From: JADFRG01 sp964590515
Lineage (GTDB): Bacteria > Chloroflexota > Anaerolineae > Anaerolineales > E44-bin32
DNA: 64,000 nucleotides
Direction: 5' to 3'
Assembly (NCBI GenBank): GCA_964590515.1
Contig: CAZPZD010000002.1
Location: 1 to 64,000, forward strand
In this document: positions 19,435-27,137 of the stretch, piece after piece
Numbering within the stretch: the first letter of the stretch is position 1
Layout: every line of letters starts with the position of its first letter
The notes under the pieces: model-generated
What the model saw: only the letters and a program-made list of their open reading frames with translations
What the model was told of the DNA's origin: nothing
Databases searched by the model: none
Made by a program: the position numbers and the translations under genes

Positions 19435-21405
19435 TCAGGCCGGGAGACGCTCGGGCCTGAATTGGGTTTCGTAGAGCCGACGGTAGAGCCCACTGCCGGC
19501 GAGCAAGTCCCGATGGTTGCCTTGTTCGACCAGCCGTCCCTCTTCGAGCACCAGGATCAGATCGGCACCGATGATAGTGCTCAGCCGATGGGCGATGACC
19601 AGTGACGTTCGTCCCTTCATCACCAGCTCCATGGCCTCCTGGATCAGCGCCTCGGACTGCGAATCGAGATGGCTGGTGGCTTCATCCAGGATCAAGACCC
19701 GCGGATCTTTGAGCACTACCCGGGCGATCGCCACCCGCTGCTTCTCGCCTCCCGAGAGCCGATAACCACGCTCGCCGACCAGCGTGTCGTAGCCATCGGG
19801 TAGCCCGGCAATGAAGTCATGGATGTTGGCCGCCTGGCATGCCCGTTCGACCGCCTCCTGGCTGGCGTCCGGCTTGGCATACAGCAGGTTGTTGCGGACC
19901 GTGTCGTGGAACAAGAAGGTCTCCTGGGTGACCATTCCGACTTGTTCTGAGAGCGACTCGAGCGCAATGTCCCGCAGGTCATCTCCATCCAGCAGGATCC
20001 GCCCTTCGGTCGGGTCATACAACCGGGGAAGCAGGTAGGTGATCGTCGATTTGCCGGCCCCACTCGGGCCAACCAGTGCCGCGACCTGGCCCGGCGCAAT
20101 CTCAAAGCTGACGTCCCGCAGCGCCCAGCGTCGCTGATCCGCCCCGGGCGGCCTGCCATCTACGCTCGGGAGAGCGGGTTGTTCGTCGCGGCGCAAGATG
20201 GGCTTACCCGCCGGGATGACCGTTCCCCCGCCGCCCCACCCGAAGCGACGGACCTCCTCCAGCCTGACCGGATTGGCACCCTCCGACAGATAACTCAGCG
20301 AGACCTTCTCGAACCGGATCCCCCCTTGGACAGTCTGGATGGCGCGCGCTTCCGGTTTGTCCTGGATCTCTACCGGAAGATCGAGAACTTCGAATACTCG
20401 TTCAAAGCTCACCATCGAGGTGGCAAAGTCCACCCGAGCGTTGGTGAGGGCCATCAACGGTCCGTATAAGTTGGCCAGGTAGCCGGTGAAAGCGACCAGA
20501 GTCCCGATCGTGAATGCCCCGCCCAGCACCAGGTGTCCTCCCAACCAGAAGACCAGTGCGCTGCCGATGGCGCTGACCAGGCCGAGCGCCAGGAAGAACC
20601 AGCGGCCAATGATCGCCTGCCGGACCCCGACATCGCGTACCTGCGAGGCTCGCTCCCGGAATCGCTGCACCTCCAGGCCGTAGCGTCCAAAGATCTTCAC
20701 CAGCAGCGCCCCGCTGATGTTCAGCGTTTCATTCATCAAGGCGTTCATGCGCGCATTGAGATCCATTTGCTCGCGGGCGATTCTGCGCAGGGTCTCTCCG
20801 ATCCGGCGGGCCGGCAGGATGAACAGGGGCAGGATCGCGATGCTCACCAGGGTCAATCGCCAGTCGAGAGCGATCATGATCGCTGCGGTTGCGATCAGCG
20901 ACACCGAGTCGCTGATCAGAGTCACAAAGGTACCGGTGATCGCACGCTGCGCCCCGACTACGTCGTTGTTCAGGCGCGACATTAGCTCGCCCACTTGAGT
21001 GTGGGTGTAGAACCGCAAGCTCATTCGCTGCAGGTGGGCGTAGACCGCGCTGCGGAGGTCGAAGATTAGTCCCTCCCCAACCGTAGAACTGGCGTAGCGC
21101 TGGGCCACCCCAAGCAGCCCGTTGATCAGCGGCACCCCGACCATGCCGAGTGCCAAAAGGTTGAGCCGACTCGTGAGGCGCTGAGGAATTGCCGTATCCA
21201 ACAGATCGCGGATTAGGAGCGGCGGCAGGAGGCTGAGCAGCGAGATCCCCATGATCGTGAGCAAGATCATCGTCACCCAGCGCCAATAGGGCCGAGCAAA
21301 ACGCGAGACCCGGCGCAGCAGGCCGCGGCTGATCTGCGGCCGATCCTGCTCTTCGTCGAAGCGGATGAAAGAAAACCAATTACCGCCCCCGCCGTGGATG
21401 AACAC
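19435..21405 (-). CDS. ABC exporter, fused membrane and ATPase domains (MsbA/MDR type)
   Basis: A 656-aa half-transporter. Residues about 35-345 form a six-helix type-IV exporter domain. The ATPase domain (about 360-656) has Walker A LVGPSGAGKST, Q-loop MVTQETFLF, signature YRLSGGEKQRVAIARV, Walker B LILDEATSHLDS and H-loop IAHRLS. An unusual Gly/Pro/Arg-rich insertion of about 45 residues (FGWGGGGTVIPAGKPILRRD and onward) splits the first beta sheet of the ATPase domain before WALRDVSFEI. The start is GTG 21405 with AAGGAG upstream. A homodimer exporting a lipid or drug is likely; the substrate is unknown. Confidence 0.93.
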   Translation of the reverse strand: MFIHGGGGNWFSFIRFDEEQDRPQISRGLLRRVSRFARPYWRWVTMILLTIMGISLLSLLPPLLIRDLLDTAIPQRLTSRLNLLALGMVGVPLINGLLGVAQRYASSTVGEGLIFDLRSAVYAHLQRMSLRFYTHTQVGELMSRLNNDVVGAQRAITGTFVTLISDSVSLIATAAIMIALDWRLTLVSIAILPLFILPARRIGETLRRIAREQMDLNARMNALMNETLNISGALLVKIFGRYGLEVQRFRERASQVRDVGVRQAIIGRWFFLALGLVSAIGSALVFWLGGHLVLGGAFTIGTLVAFTGYLANLYGPLMALTNARVDFATSMVSFERVFEVLDLPVEIQDKPEARAIQTVQGGIRFEKVSLSYLSEGANPVRLEEVRRFGWGGGGTVIPAGKPILRRDEQPALPSVDGRPPGADQRRWALRDVSFEIAPGQVAALVGPSGAGKSTITYLLPRLYDPTEGRILLDGDDLRDIALESLSEQVGMVTQETFLFHDTVRNNLLYAKPDASQEAVERACQAANIHDFIAGLPDGYDTLVGERGYRLSGGEKQRVAIARVVLKDPRVLILDEATSHLDSQSEALIQEAMELVMKGRTSLVIAHRLSTIIGADLILVLEEGRLVEQGNHRDLLAGSGLYRRLYETQFRPERLPA

Positions 21406-21436
21406 TCGATCTCCTTAACTCTTAGACTGGGTTGGC

Positions 21437-21442
21437 ATTATA
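21437..21442 (-). promoter_or_regulatory. -10 box (TATAAT) of the ABC exporter gene
   Basis: A perfect TATAAT on the minus strand lies 31 bases before the GTG start, leaving a leader of about 25 nt that contains AAGGAG. A -35 hexamer is not clear. Confidence 0.5.
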
Positions 21443-21562
21443 CCTACCTGGGTACCATACGGCCCGAACACTTGTTTCCGCTAGATGTGGGGGAAGGAAG
21501 TCCTATTTCCCGCACCCCTCTACGAGGGGTACTATGACCGTGGGGCTGCCGGAGGAACTGAT

Positions 21563-21976
21563 ATGGCAACGCTGAACTCAGCGCTGCGGATTTCAAATTC
21601 GACCAAGACCGAGCTTGATCAGCTGGTCCAGAAAGTCGCTAAGCGTATCGCACAGGCGTCGAACTTTCTAGACGTACGGGCCACCCCCCAGGATTGGCCG
21701 GCCGGGCCGCCCGACCCGCTCAACGGGGTCCGGCCGCACGTGTCTGCCTTGGAGTGGAAATCAATGAAGTGGCGGGAAGCCTTCTGGTACGTGCTGAACA
21801 AGGATGGCCTGTCGTCCACTCTGTCCAAGGAAGTCTGCGACTCGATTTCCCGGAGGGCCCGCGACGGTGAGGGCTCGTTCTATCTGGTCGCCCCGATCTC
21901 GCTGGCCGCCAAGGCCAAGGATTGGGCGGACAACCATCAGATCCGGGTCACCAGTTTCTGGGTGTTCAGCGGCTGA
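21563..21976 (+). CDS. Small protein of unknown function
   Basis: A 137-aa protein that I do not recognise. It begins MATLNSALRISNSTKTELDQ, with a helical, Lys/Gln-rich first 35 residues. A Pro-rich stretch (TPQDWPAGPPDPLNG) follows, then a Trp/Lys-rich region (EWKSMKWREAFWYVLNK), and the protein ends in an alternating beta-like VTSFWVFSG. There is no signal peptide or transmembrane helix, and a single Cys. ATG 21563 is favoured by GGAGG nine bases upstream over an in-frame ATG at 21485. It is transcribed alone, divergent from the ABC exporter and convergent with elp3. It is a real gene judging from its RBS and codon use, but its function is unknown. Confidence 0.7.
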   Translation: MATLNSALRISNSTKTELDQLVQKVAKRIAQASNFLDVRATPQDWPAGPPDPLNGVRPHVSALEWKSMKWREAFWYVLNKDGLSSTLSKEVCDSISRRARDGEGSFYLVAPISLAAKAKDWADNHQIRVTSFWVFSG

Positions 21977-22005
21977 GGGCTTCGGTCAGCCGCCCGCAGC
22001 CGAGC

Positions 22006-23604
22006 TCACAGCTCTTTCAGCATGTAAGTCTCGCCCAAGCGGTAGCCCAGCTTCCGGTAGTACCCCCGAGTTCCCAGAGCCGAGATGACCGCCATCCGGT
22101 GGTAGCCCCGGCGACCCGCCTGATCCTCCGCGGTCTTCATCAAGCGCATCCCGAGGCCGATATGCTGAGCTGCTCCGATCTGGCCGGACCCGACTTCTAA
22201 CGACTGGCCGTAGACGTGCAGCTCGCGCACCAGTGCGGCCCCCGGCAAATCCGCCAGGTCGGTCCCGGCTGAGTCGAGCGCCGGCAAGCTGAGCCGTAGG
22301 AACCCCGCCAGGCGATCGTCTTCGGTCACGAATGCGAGGAAGTGCTCTTCCGCACCGCCCGCGGTATAGACCAGGTCCTCGAGGACCAGCCGGGCCGGAT
22401 CCACGTCCAAGCCCCGCACCTCCCGGCAGCGGACACAACGACAGCGGGTCCCGCGCCGCTTCAGCTCCTGGTGCACGTCCATCCGCAGGCTCGTGCGTCG
22501 GTTTCCCGCGACCACATTGGTCGAGGGAATGTCCCGGATCACCCGGTTGACCCGGCAGTAGGCAGGGATCGTTGGTTTGATCTCTGCCAGCAAATCGATC
22601 AGCTCCTCGGTCGTGTAGGGGTGGTACTCGCCTCGCAGCCAGTAGTTGTACAGCTCGGCATTGGCCAAGAGCTGGCAGGGATAGATCTTGATCTCGTCCG
22701 GCCGCAGGTCCGGGTCGGCCCACAGCCTAGCAAAATCCACCCGATCCAACTCAAGGGTGGCCCCGAGCAAATTTGGCATCCAATGCAAGACAAACTTAAA
22801 GCCCGCTGCTCGCAATAAGCGGGCAGCAGCTCGGGTCTGCTCCAGCGTGTGGCCGCGGGCGTTCAGGCCAAGGATCCGATCGTCCAGGCTCTGCGCTCCG
22901 AGCTGAACTTTGGTTACCCCCAGCGCGCGCAAGTGGGCCAACTCGGGCAGGTCGATATGGTCCGGGCGGGTCTCGATGACCAGGCCCACGTTCCGATGGG
23001 CGGCATTCTCATTAGCGGCCTGGGCCTCACTCAATGAGCCCGCTTCGAACCCATTCAGGGCGTCAAGACAGCGCCGGACGAACCACTCCTGGTAATCAAC
23101 TCGGTAGGCGCTCCACGTCCCTCCGAGGATGAGCAGCTCAATCTTTTCCGTGGGGTGCCCGATGGCCTCCAGGGCTTCCAACCGGGCGGCAGTCTGTTGG
23201 TACGGATCGAAGTCGTGGTACAGGGCTCGCATCGCCCCAGGCTCGTCCGGGAGGTACGACTTCGGCATCCGGACATCGGTCGGGCAGAAAACACACTTGC
23301 CGGGGCAGGGATATGGTTTAGTCAGGACCGTGACGGTCGTCACCCCGGAAAGAGTGCGGGTGGGTTTCATCCGGATCCGGCGCAGCACCTGCGGCTCGGG
23401 ATTCCACTCCCCCGCCTCGGTCAGCACTCGGTAGGCATGGACCAGGACATGCTTGGCCACGTAGCCTCCGCCCGCCAGTGGGTAATCACGCACGGCCTTG
23501 GAGACCCTGCCCCCCGCCCGGACCTCTTCCAGGATCCGGCGGGCCTGGGCCAGGTGCTCGGGCGTGTAGCGGCGGGCTGCGTGCCAATCTGTCTGGTTGG
23601 TCAT
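22006..23604 (-). CDS. elp3: Elp3-family tRNA wobble-uridine modification enzyme (radical SAM / acetyltransferase)
   Basis: A 532-aa bacterial Elp3. Elp3 uses acetyl-CoA and a radical-SAM cluster to place a carboxymethyl (cm5) group on U34 of tRNAs. The N-terminal half has the radical SAM cysteines PCPGKCVFCP, then SYLPDEPGAMRA, ILGGTWSAY, VIETRPDHI and VQLGAQSLDD. A Cys-rich zinc-type segment CRCVRCREVRG links to a C-terminal GNAT domain ending GLGMRLMKTAEDQAGRRGYH and RGYYRKLGYRL. ATG 23604 (MTNQTDWHAARR) is chosen because the frame upstream is antisense to the methyltransferase gene. Structurally studied bacterial homologues come from Dehalococcoides. It is divergent from a Trm9-like gene. 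Confidence 0.93.
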   Translation of the reverse strand: MTNQTDWHAARRYTPEHLAQARRILEEVRAGGRVSKAVRDYPLAGGGYVAKHVLVHAYRVLTEAGEWNPEPQVLRRIRMKPTRTLSGVTTVTVLTKPYPCPGKCVFCPTDVRMPKSYLPDEPGAMRALYHDFDPYQQTAARLEALEAIGHPTEKIELLILGGTWSAYRVDYQEWFVRRCLDALNGFEAGSLSEAQAANENAAHRNVGLVIETRPDHIDLPELAHLRALGVTKVQLGAQSLDDRILGLNARGHTLEQTRAAARLLRAAGFKFVLHWMPNLLGATLELDRVDFARLWADPDLRPDEIKIYPCQLLANAELYNYWLRGEYHPYTTEELIDLLAEIKPTIPAYCRVNRVIRDIPSTNVVAGNRRTSLRMDVHQELKRRGTRCRCVRCREVRGLDVDPARLVLEDLVYTAGGAEEHFLAFVTEDDRLAGFLRLSLPALDSAGTDLADLPGAALVRELHVYGQSLEVGSGQIGAAQHIGLGMRLMKTAEDQAGRRGYHRMAVISALGTRGYYRKLGYRLGETYMLKEL

Positions 23605-23610
23605 GACCGC

Positions 23611-23616
23611 TATAAT
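23611..23616 (+). promoter_or_regulatory. -10 box giving a leaderless methyltransferase mRNA
   Basis: A perfect TATAAT ends 6 bases before the methyltransferase ATG, so transcription would begin at or next to the start codon. It lies inside the 18-bp gap to the divergent elp3 start. The reverse complement ATTATA could serve elp3 too. The -35 region is weak. Confidence 0.55.
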
Positions 23617-23622
23617 CCGCGC

Positions 23623-24348
23623 ATGCGTAAGGAGGTCAGAGATCGTCTCTTGGAGATCAACCGCGAATTCTACCAAAGCTTCGCCGGACCCTTCGTCGAC
23701 AAGCGAGATCGATTGCAGCCCGGCGTGCTGCAGGCGATTGAGGACTTGCCCATGGATGCCCGGGTACTCGAGCTGGGGTGCGGACATGCAGCCCTCGCGG
23801 CTCAACTTCATCGTCACGGCTTCCAAGGCCGCTACGTCGGCCTGGACCACAGCCAGGCCCTGCTGGACCGAAGAGCCGCGAGCCTGCAGCCCCCAACCTA
23901 TGAGTTCTGCCGAGCCGACCTCTCCGATCCAGCCTGGCCAGAAGCCATCGCCGCCCTGGGCGGCCCCTTCGAGCGGGTACTCGCCTTCGCGGTCCTGCAT
24001 CACCTGCCGACGGAAGAGCTGCGTTTGGCGGTCTTGGCGGAAATCCGGCGGCTGCTCATGCCCTCCGGTTCGCTCGCCTTCTCGGTTTGGGATTTTCCAA
24101 ATAGCGCCCGGATGCGCCGCCGGATCGTCCCCTGGCCGCAGGCCGGATTGAGTGCGGACGAGGTCGACCCGGCGGATTTCCTACTCGATTGGCGTCACGG
24201 AGGCAGTGGATTGCGTTATGTGCATCACTTTGTGAGCGAGGAACTGCATGGGCTGTCCGAAAAGGCCGGCTTCCAGGTCCTGGAGCAATATCACTCGGAT
24301 GGGGGCCTTGGGCTGTACCAGCGATGGCAACCCGACCCCGGTCTTTGA
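23623..24348 (+). CDS. Trm9/ABH8-like SAM-dependent tRNA methyltransferase (putative)
   Basis: A 241-aa class I methyltransferase. Motif I is VLELGCGHAALA (about 48-59), the acidic loop of motif II is YVGLDHS, and motif IV is FAVLHHLPTEELR. Beyond the core it shares marks with eukaryotic Trm9, as I recall that family: a VWDF strand, RIVPWP, a FLLDWR segment and LRYVHHFVSEELHGLSEKAG near the end. Trm9 methylates the cm5U made by Elp3/Elongator to mcm5U. This gene lies 18 bp from elp3, so that reaction is my inference. ATG 23623 is chosen from the fold start and the -10 box; a longer upstream frame is antisense to elp3. Confidence 0.75.
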   Translation: MRKEVRDRLLEINREFYQSFAGPFVDKRDRLQPGVLQAIEDLPMDARVLELGCGHAALAAQLHRHGFQGRYVGLDHSQALLDRRAASLQPPTYEFCRADLSDPAWPEAIAALGGPFERVLAFAVLHHLPTEELRLAVLAEIRRLLMPSGSLAFSVWDFPNSARMRRRIVPWPQAGLSADEVDPADFLLDWRHGGSGLRYVHHFVSEELHGLSEKAGFQVLEQYHSDGGLGLYQRWQPDPGL

Positions 24349-24447
24349 ATCGGCGGTGGTTCGCGCTGTGTTACCCATTGGCGATCGGCGTCCGCTCGGC
24401 CTGCATGATACAATTCGGCCGCCCTGGAGGGGAAAGCTCGAAATCCC

Positions 24448-24535
<88 letters not shown>

Positions 24536-24542
24536 CTTACCC

Positions 24543-24636
24543 GGGGAGGTGCCGGAGCCTGGTCGATCGGGACCGCCTGCTAAGTGGTTGTTGGGGCTTA
24601 AAACCTCAACCGAGGGTTCAAATCCCTCCCTCCCCG
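24543..24636 (+). tRNA. tRNA-Ser(GCU)
   Basis: A 94-nt class II tRNA. The acceptor is GGGGAGG/CCTCCCC, the T arm GAGGG-TTCAAAT-CCCTC, and the long variable arm TTGGGG/CCTCAA. The anticodon loop CTGCTAA gives GCT (24579-24581), reading AGC/AGU. The anticodon stem contains one G-U pair. It lies ten bases after tRNA-Ser(UGA), probably cotranscribed. Confidence 0.92.
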
Positions 24637-24689
24637 CCTTTGGCCCGTCCTCGACTGCTGTGGCTGTGGCTCGGCAGCAGGACACCCAA

Positions 24690-24762
24690 GCGCCTATAGC
24701 TCAGCGGATAGAGCGTCGGGTTGCGGACTCGAAGGCCGCAGGTTCGAATCCTGCTAGGCGCG
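24690..24762 (+). tRNA. tRNA-Arg with GCG anticodon
   Basis: A 73-nt class I tRNA. The acceptor is GCGCCTA/TAGGCGC, the D stem GCTC/GAGC and the T stem GCAGG/CCTGC with loop TTCGAAT. The anticodon stem is TCGGG/CTCGA, including one G-U pair. The loop TTGCGGA places GCG at 24723-24725, reading CGC and CGU. Most bacteria read these codons with an ACG anticodon edited to inosine, so this is unusual. No CCA is encoded. Confidence 0.9.
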
Positions 24763-24765
24763 CTC

Positions 24766-24794
24766 ACCGCCCACCAAGATCGCTGGTGGGCGGT
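24766..24794 (+). terminator. Terminator after the tRNA cluster
   Basis: A perfect 11-bp stem ACCGCCCACCA / TGGTGGGCGGT with a 7-nt loop lies between tRNA-Arg and the convergent flavoprotein gene. It is followed by CCGCTTTCTGG, a short T tract. Confidence 0.72.
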
Positions 24795-24822
24795 CCGCTT
24801 TCTGGTGGAGCGCTTGGATCGG

Positions 24823-26019
24823 CTAGGGTGAGGAAGGCAAGCTGCGCAGCAGACGCAGAATCACCCGCGGTGAGAAGGCCATCAGCGGGGTCTGGCGAGT
24901 CTGCATGATCTCCATGAAGAGCTGCGGCAAATCCGGCCAGCGGGCGGAGGCTCGGGCAAACGCGTTCAGCACGACATTGGTCATATATACTCGGCGCAGC
25001 CAGTAGGTGAGCTGAAAGGCCCGTTGGAGGCGGCGGCGCAGACGCCGTTCATACTGCGACAGCACCCGCTCCGACCAATCTCCCAACTCTAGACAGTGCT
25101 CCAGGCACTCTCCGGCCAGGACCCCCGATTCCAGGGCGTAATCGATTCCCTCGCCCGTGAATGGATTGACCAACCCGGCCGCTTCCCCCACCAGCAGCAA
25201 CCGACCCCGTCTCAGCGGGGATCGGTGAAAGTCGACTCGCAGCGGGTAAGCTTTCGTTGGGGGCTGCGCTCGCCCACTGCCGATCAGGTCCGTAATCGGC
25301 GGATGGGCCAAGAATTGGTCGAGCAGCTGGTAGGCGCTGGTCCGCACCTCTCCAAATACTCCAACCCCGACATTCGCGCTCGTGCCAGAGGTCGGGAAAA
25401 TCCAGCCATAGCCTGGCAGCGGGATCCCGTCGAAACGGATTTGGATTTGATGCCGCTGCCTGGGGAGTTCGTCCACGTAGAGGCGGGCCGCAAATCCGAA
25501 GGAGGGTCGGGTCGGGAGCAATCCCAGCGGCTTGAGCAGTGCCATGTTTGCACCGACTGCCAGAATCACCGAACGGGTCCGCCAGGTGTAATTCGAGCCT
25601 GGTCCGGCCGCGGCGACTAGCCCCTCCTGCTCGTGGATCTCGGTCACTCGCACCTGCCCAATGAACTCGGCACCCGCCGCGATGGCCCCAGCCCGTAGCC
25701 CATCATCCAGCACGACTCTGGGCACCACGTAGCCCGGTTGGCCATTGGGGTCAAACGCGGCGACAAAACTCGCCCCGCTGGGACTTGTGACGGACATGGC
25801 GTCGATCCGGTAGCCGCGTTGTAGCGGCAGGTCCACCAGGCCCAGTTGGTCAAGGATCCGCACCGCTTGGGGAGAGAGCCCGTCGCCGCAGGTTTTATCG
25901 CGCGGGAACTCTTGCCGGTCGAGCAGCAGAACCCGCCGACCCTGCCGGGCGAGCTGCAGCGCAGCGGCAGAGCCACCGGGTCCAGCACCCACAACGATGG
26001 TGTCATAAACGGAGGTCAC
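24823..26019 (-). CDS. Geranylgeranyl reductase-family FAD oxidoreductase
   Basis: A 398-aa flavoprotein of the geranylgeranyl reductase family, which reduces double bonds in isoprenoid chains. The N-terminal dinucleotide motif is VVGAGPGGSAAALQLARQG. The family signature KTCGDGLSP (residues about 42-50) and the PRVVLDDGL segment follow. The second FAD motif is LLLVGEAAGLVNPFTGEGID at about 285. The C-terminal part is helical. The start is GTG 26019. It closes a same-strand run rho - LysM/M23 - LysM/M23 - this gene with short gaps, so it may be cotranscribed. A quinone or lipid substrate is plausible but not shown. Confidence 0.88.
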   Translation of the reverse strand: MTSVYDTIVVGAGPGGSAAALQLARQGRRVLLLDRQEFPRDKTCGDGLSPQAVRILDQLGLVDLPLQRGYRIDAMSVTSPSGASFVAAFDPNGQPGYVVPRVVLDDGLRAGAIAAGAEFIGQVRVTEIHEQEGLVAAAGPGSNYTWRTRSVILAVGANMALLKPLGLLPTRPSFGFAARLYVDELPRQRHQIQIRFDGIPLPGYGWIFPTSGTSANVGVGVFGEVRTSAYQLLDQFLAHPPITDLIGSGRAQPPTKAYPLRVDFHRSPLRRGRLLLVGEAAGLVNPFTGEGIDYALESGVLAGECLEHCLELGDWSERVLSQYERRLRRRLQRAFQLTYWLRRVYMTNVVLNAFARASARWPDLPQLFMEIMQTRQTPLMAFSPRVILRLLRSLPSSP

Positions 26020-26050
26020 GAAGTTCCCTATCGCAGGCTGGCCTGCCGGT

Positions 26051-27133
26051 CTAAGGCAGGATGGTCAGCGGATTGACCCGCCCGAAAGAGTCGCTCCTTG
26101 CCTCAAAGTGCAGGTGAGTGCCGGTGCAGTTCCCCGTGCAGCCCATTCCGGCGATCACACTGCCTTGGGAGACAGACTGCCCACAACCGACGTTGATCTG
26201 ACTCAGGTGGGCATAGAGGGTCTGCCAACCGGTTCCGTGGTCGAGCACTACGGTGTAGCCGTAGCCCCAGTCGTTCCAGCCGGCGTAGACCGCGACCCCG
26301 TCGTCGGAGGCGTAAATGCTGCTCCCCGCGCCTCCGCCGATGTCGATCGCTTCATGGGCACCCGGAATATAGCCGTTACCCGAGACCGATTGGCCGGCGG
26401 TCGGCCAACCGAAGACTCCGTCGCCGACAGACCCCCCGCTGATTGCCGAGCAGGCCCCTGGCCCAAGGATGCTGGCGACCGACGGATTGGAACGGGTGAT
26501 CACCACCTGCTGCCAGCTGGGCGCCTCGCGGCGGCCACCCGGAACGATCAGTTCAGTTCCGGCCGCGATTTCCGGTCGAGTGGGATCGATATCCGGATCG
26601 AGCTCGTTGCCCGGCCAGTCGATGATGTCTTGGGCCGTTACTCCGTAGAACACCGCAATTCCGTTCAAACCCTCGCCGTCGGTCCAGCGATGCAGGACAC
26701 CATCCACCGGGAGGATGAACAAGTCCTGGCCCGGCTGCAGGGCGTGTGGGTCCCCCCCCATCTCGTACCAGTTGCCCCATAGGATGGATTCTGGCTTGAG
26801 GCCGAATTTCTCGGCAATCACAAAGAGGCTATCCCCGCGCTGGACCTGATACTGCAGCAAGCCAGTTCGCGGCCGGGAGGGGATGTTGGTATGAACGTCG
26901 CTGAGCCGAGCTATCTCGCCCTGCGGATTGTCGAGAATCAGGAAGGGTGGCAGCTCCTGCAATTGGGCCGCCGGCCCCGCAGGGATTTCGGTCGGAGCCG
27001 GAGCGGGGCGCTCCAGCGCCCGGGCACCGATCGCCGCGGCGGCCAGTGCCACGGCCGCCAGGCTGGCCACCAGGCTGAAGGCTGGCCGTCTCAAACCCAA
27101 CTCTTTGGTGAATCGGTCCAGCTCACGGTCCAC
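26051..27133 (-). CDS. Membrane-anchored LysM and M23 peptidase domain protein (copy A)
   Basis: A 360-aa cell-wall protein. It has a short cytoplasmic start and one N-terminal transmembrane anchor (FSLVASLAAVALAAAAIG, about 19-36). A Pro-rich linker and a LysM domain follow (YQVQRGDSLFVIAEKFGLKP, about 93-140), then a second LysM-like segment. The C-terminal M23 domain has zinc ligands in HEAIDIGGG and HLHFE and the GNCTGTHLH motif, so the fold is intact. It would cut peptidoglycan cross-bridges or direct amidases. The start is GTG 27133, four bases after the stop of copy B. The two are tandem duplicates. Confidence 0.9.
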   Translation of the reverse strand: MDRELDRFTKELGLRRPAFSLVASLAAVALAAAAIGARALERPAPAPTEIPAGPAAQLQELPPFLILDNPQGEIARLSDVHTNIPSRPRTGLLQYQVQRGDSLFVIAEKFGLKPESILWGNWYEMGGDPHALQPGQDLFILPVDGVLHRWTDGEGLNGIAVFYGVTAQDIIDWPGNELDPDIDPTRPEIAAGTELIVPGGRREAPSWQQVVITRSNPSVASILGPGACSAISGGSVGDGVFGWPTAGQSVSGNGYIPGAHEAIDIGGGAGSSIYASDDGVAVYAGWNDWGYGYTVVLDHGTGWQTLYAHLSQINVGCGQSVSQGSVIAGMGCTGNCTGTHLHFEARSDSFGRVNPLTILP

Positions 27134-27137
27134 CTGT

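Noticed and set aside
24543..24636. tRNA-Leu for the second tRNA, because of its long variable arm
   Set aside because: The anticodon loop is CTGCTAA, giving GCT, which is serine; serine tRNAs also have long variable arms.
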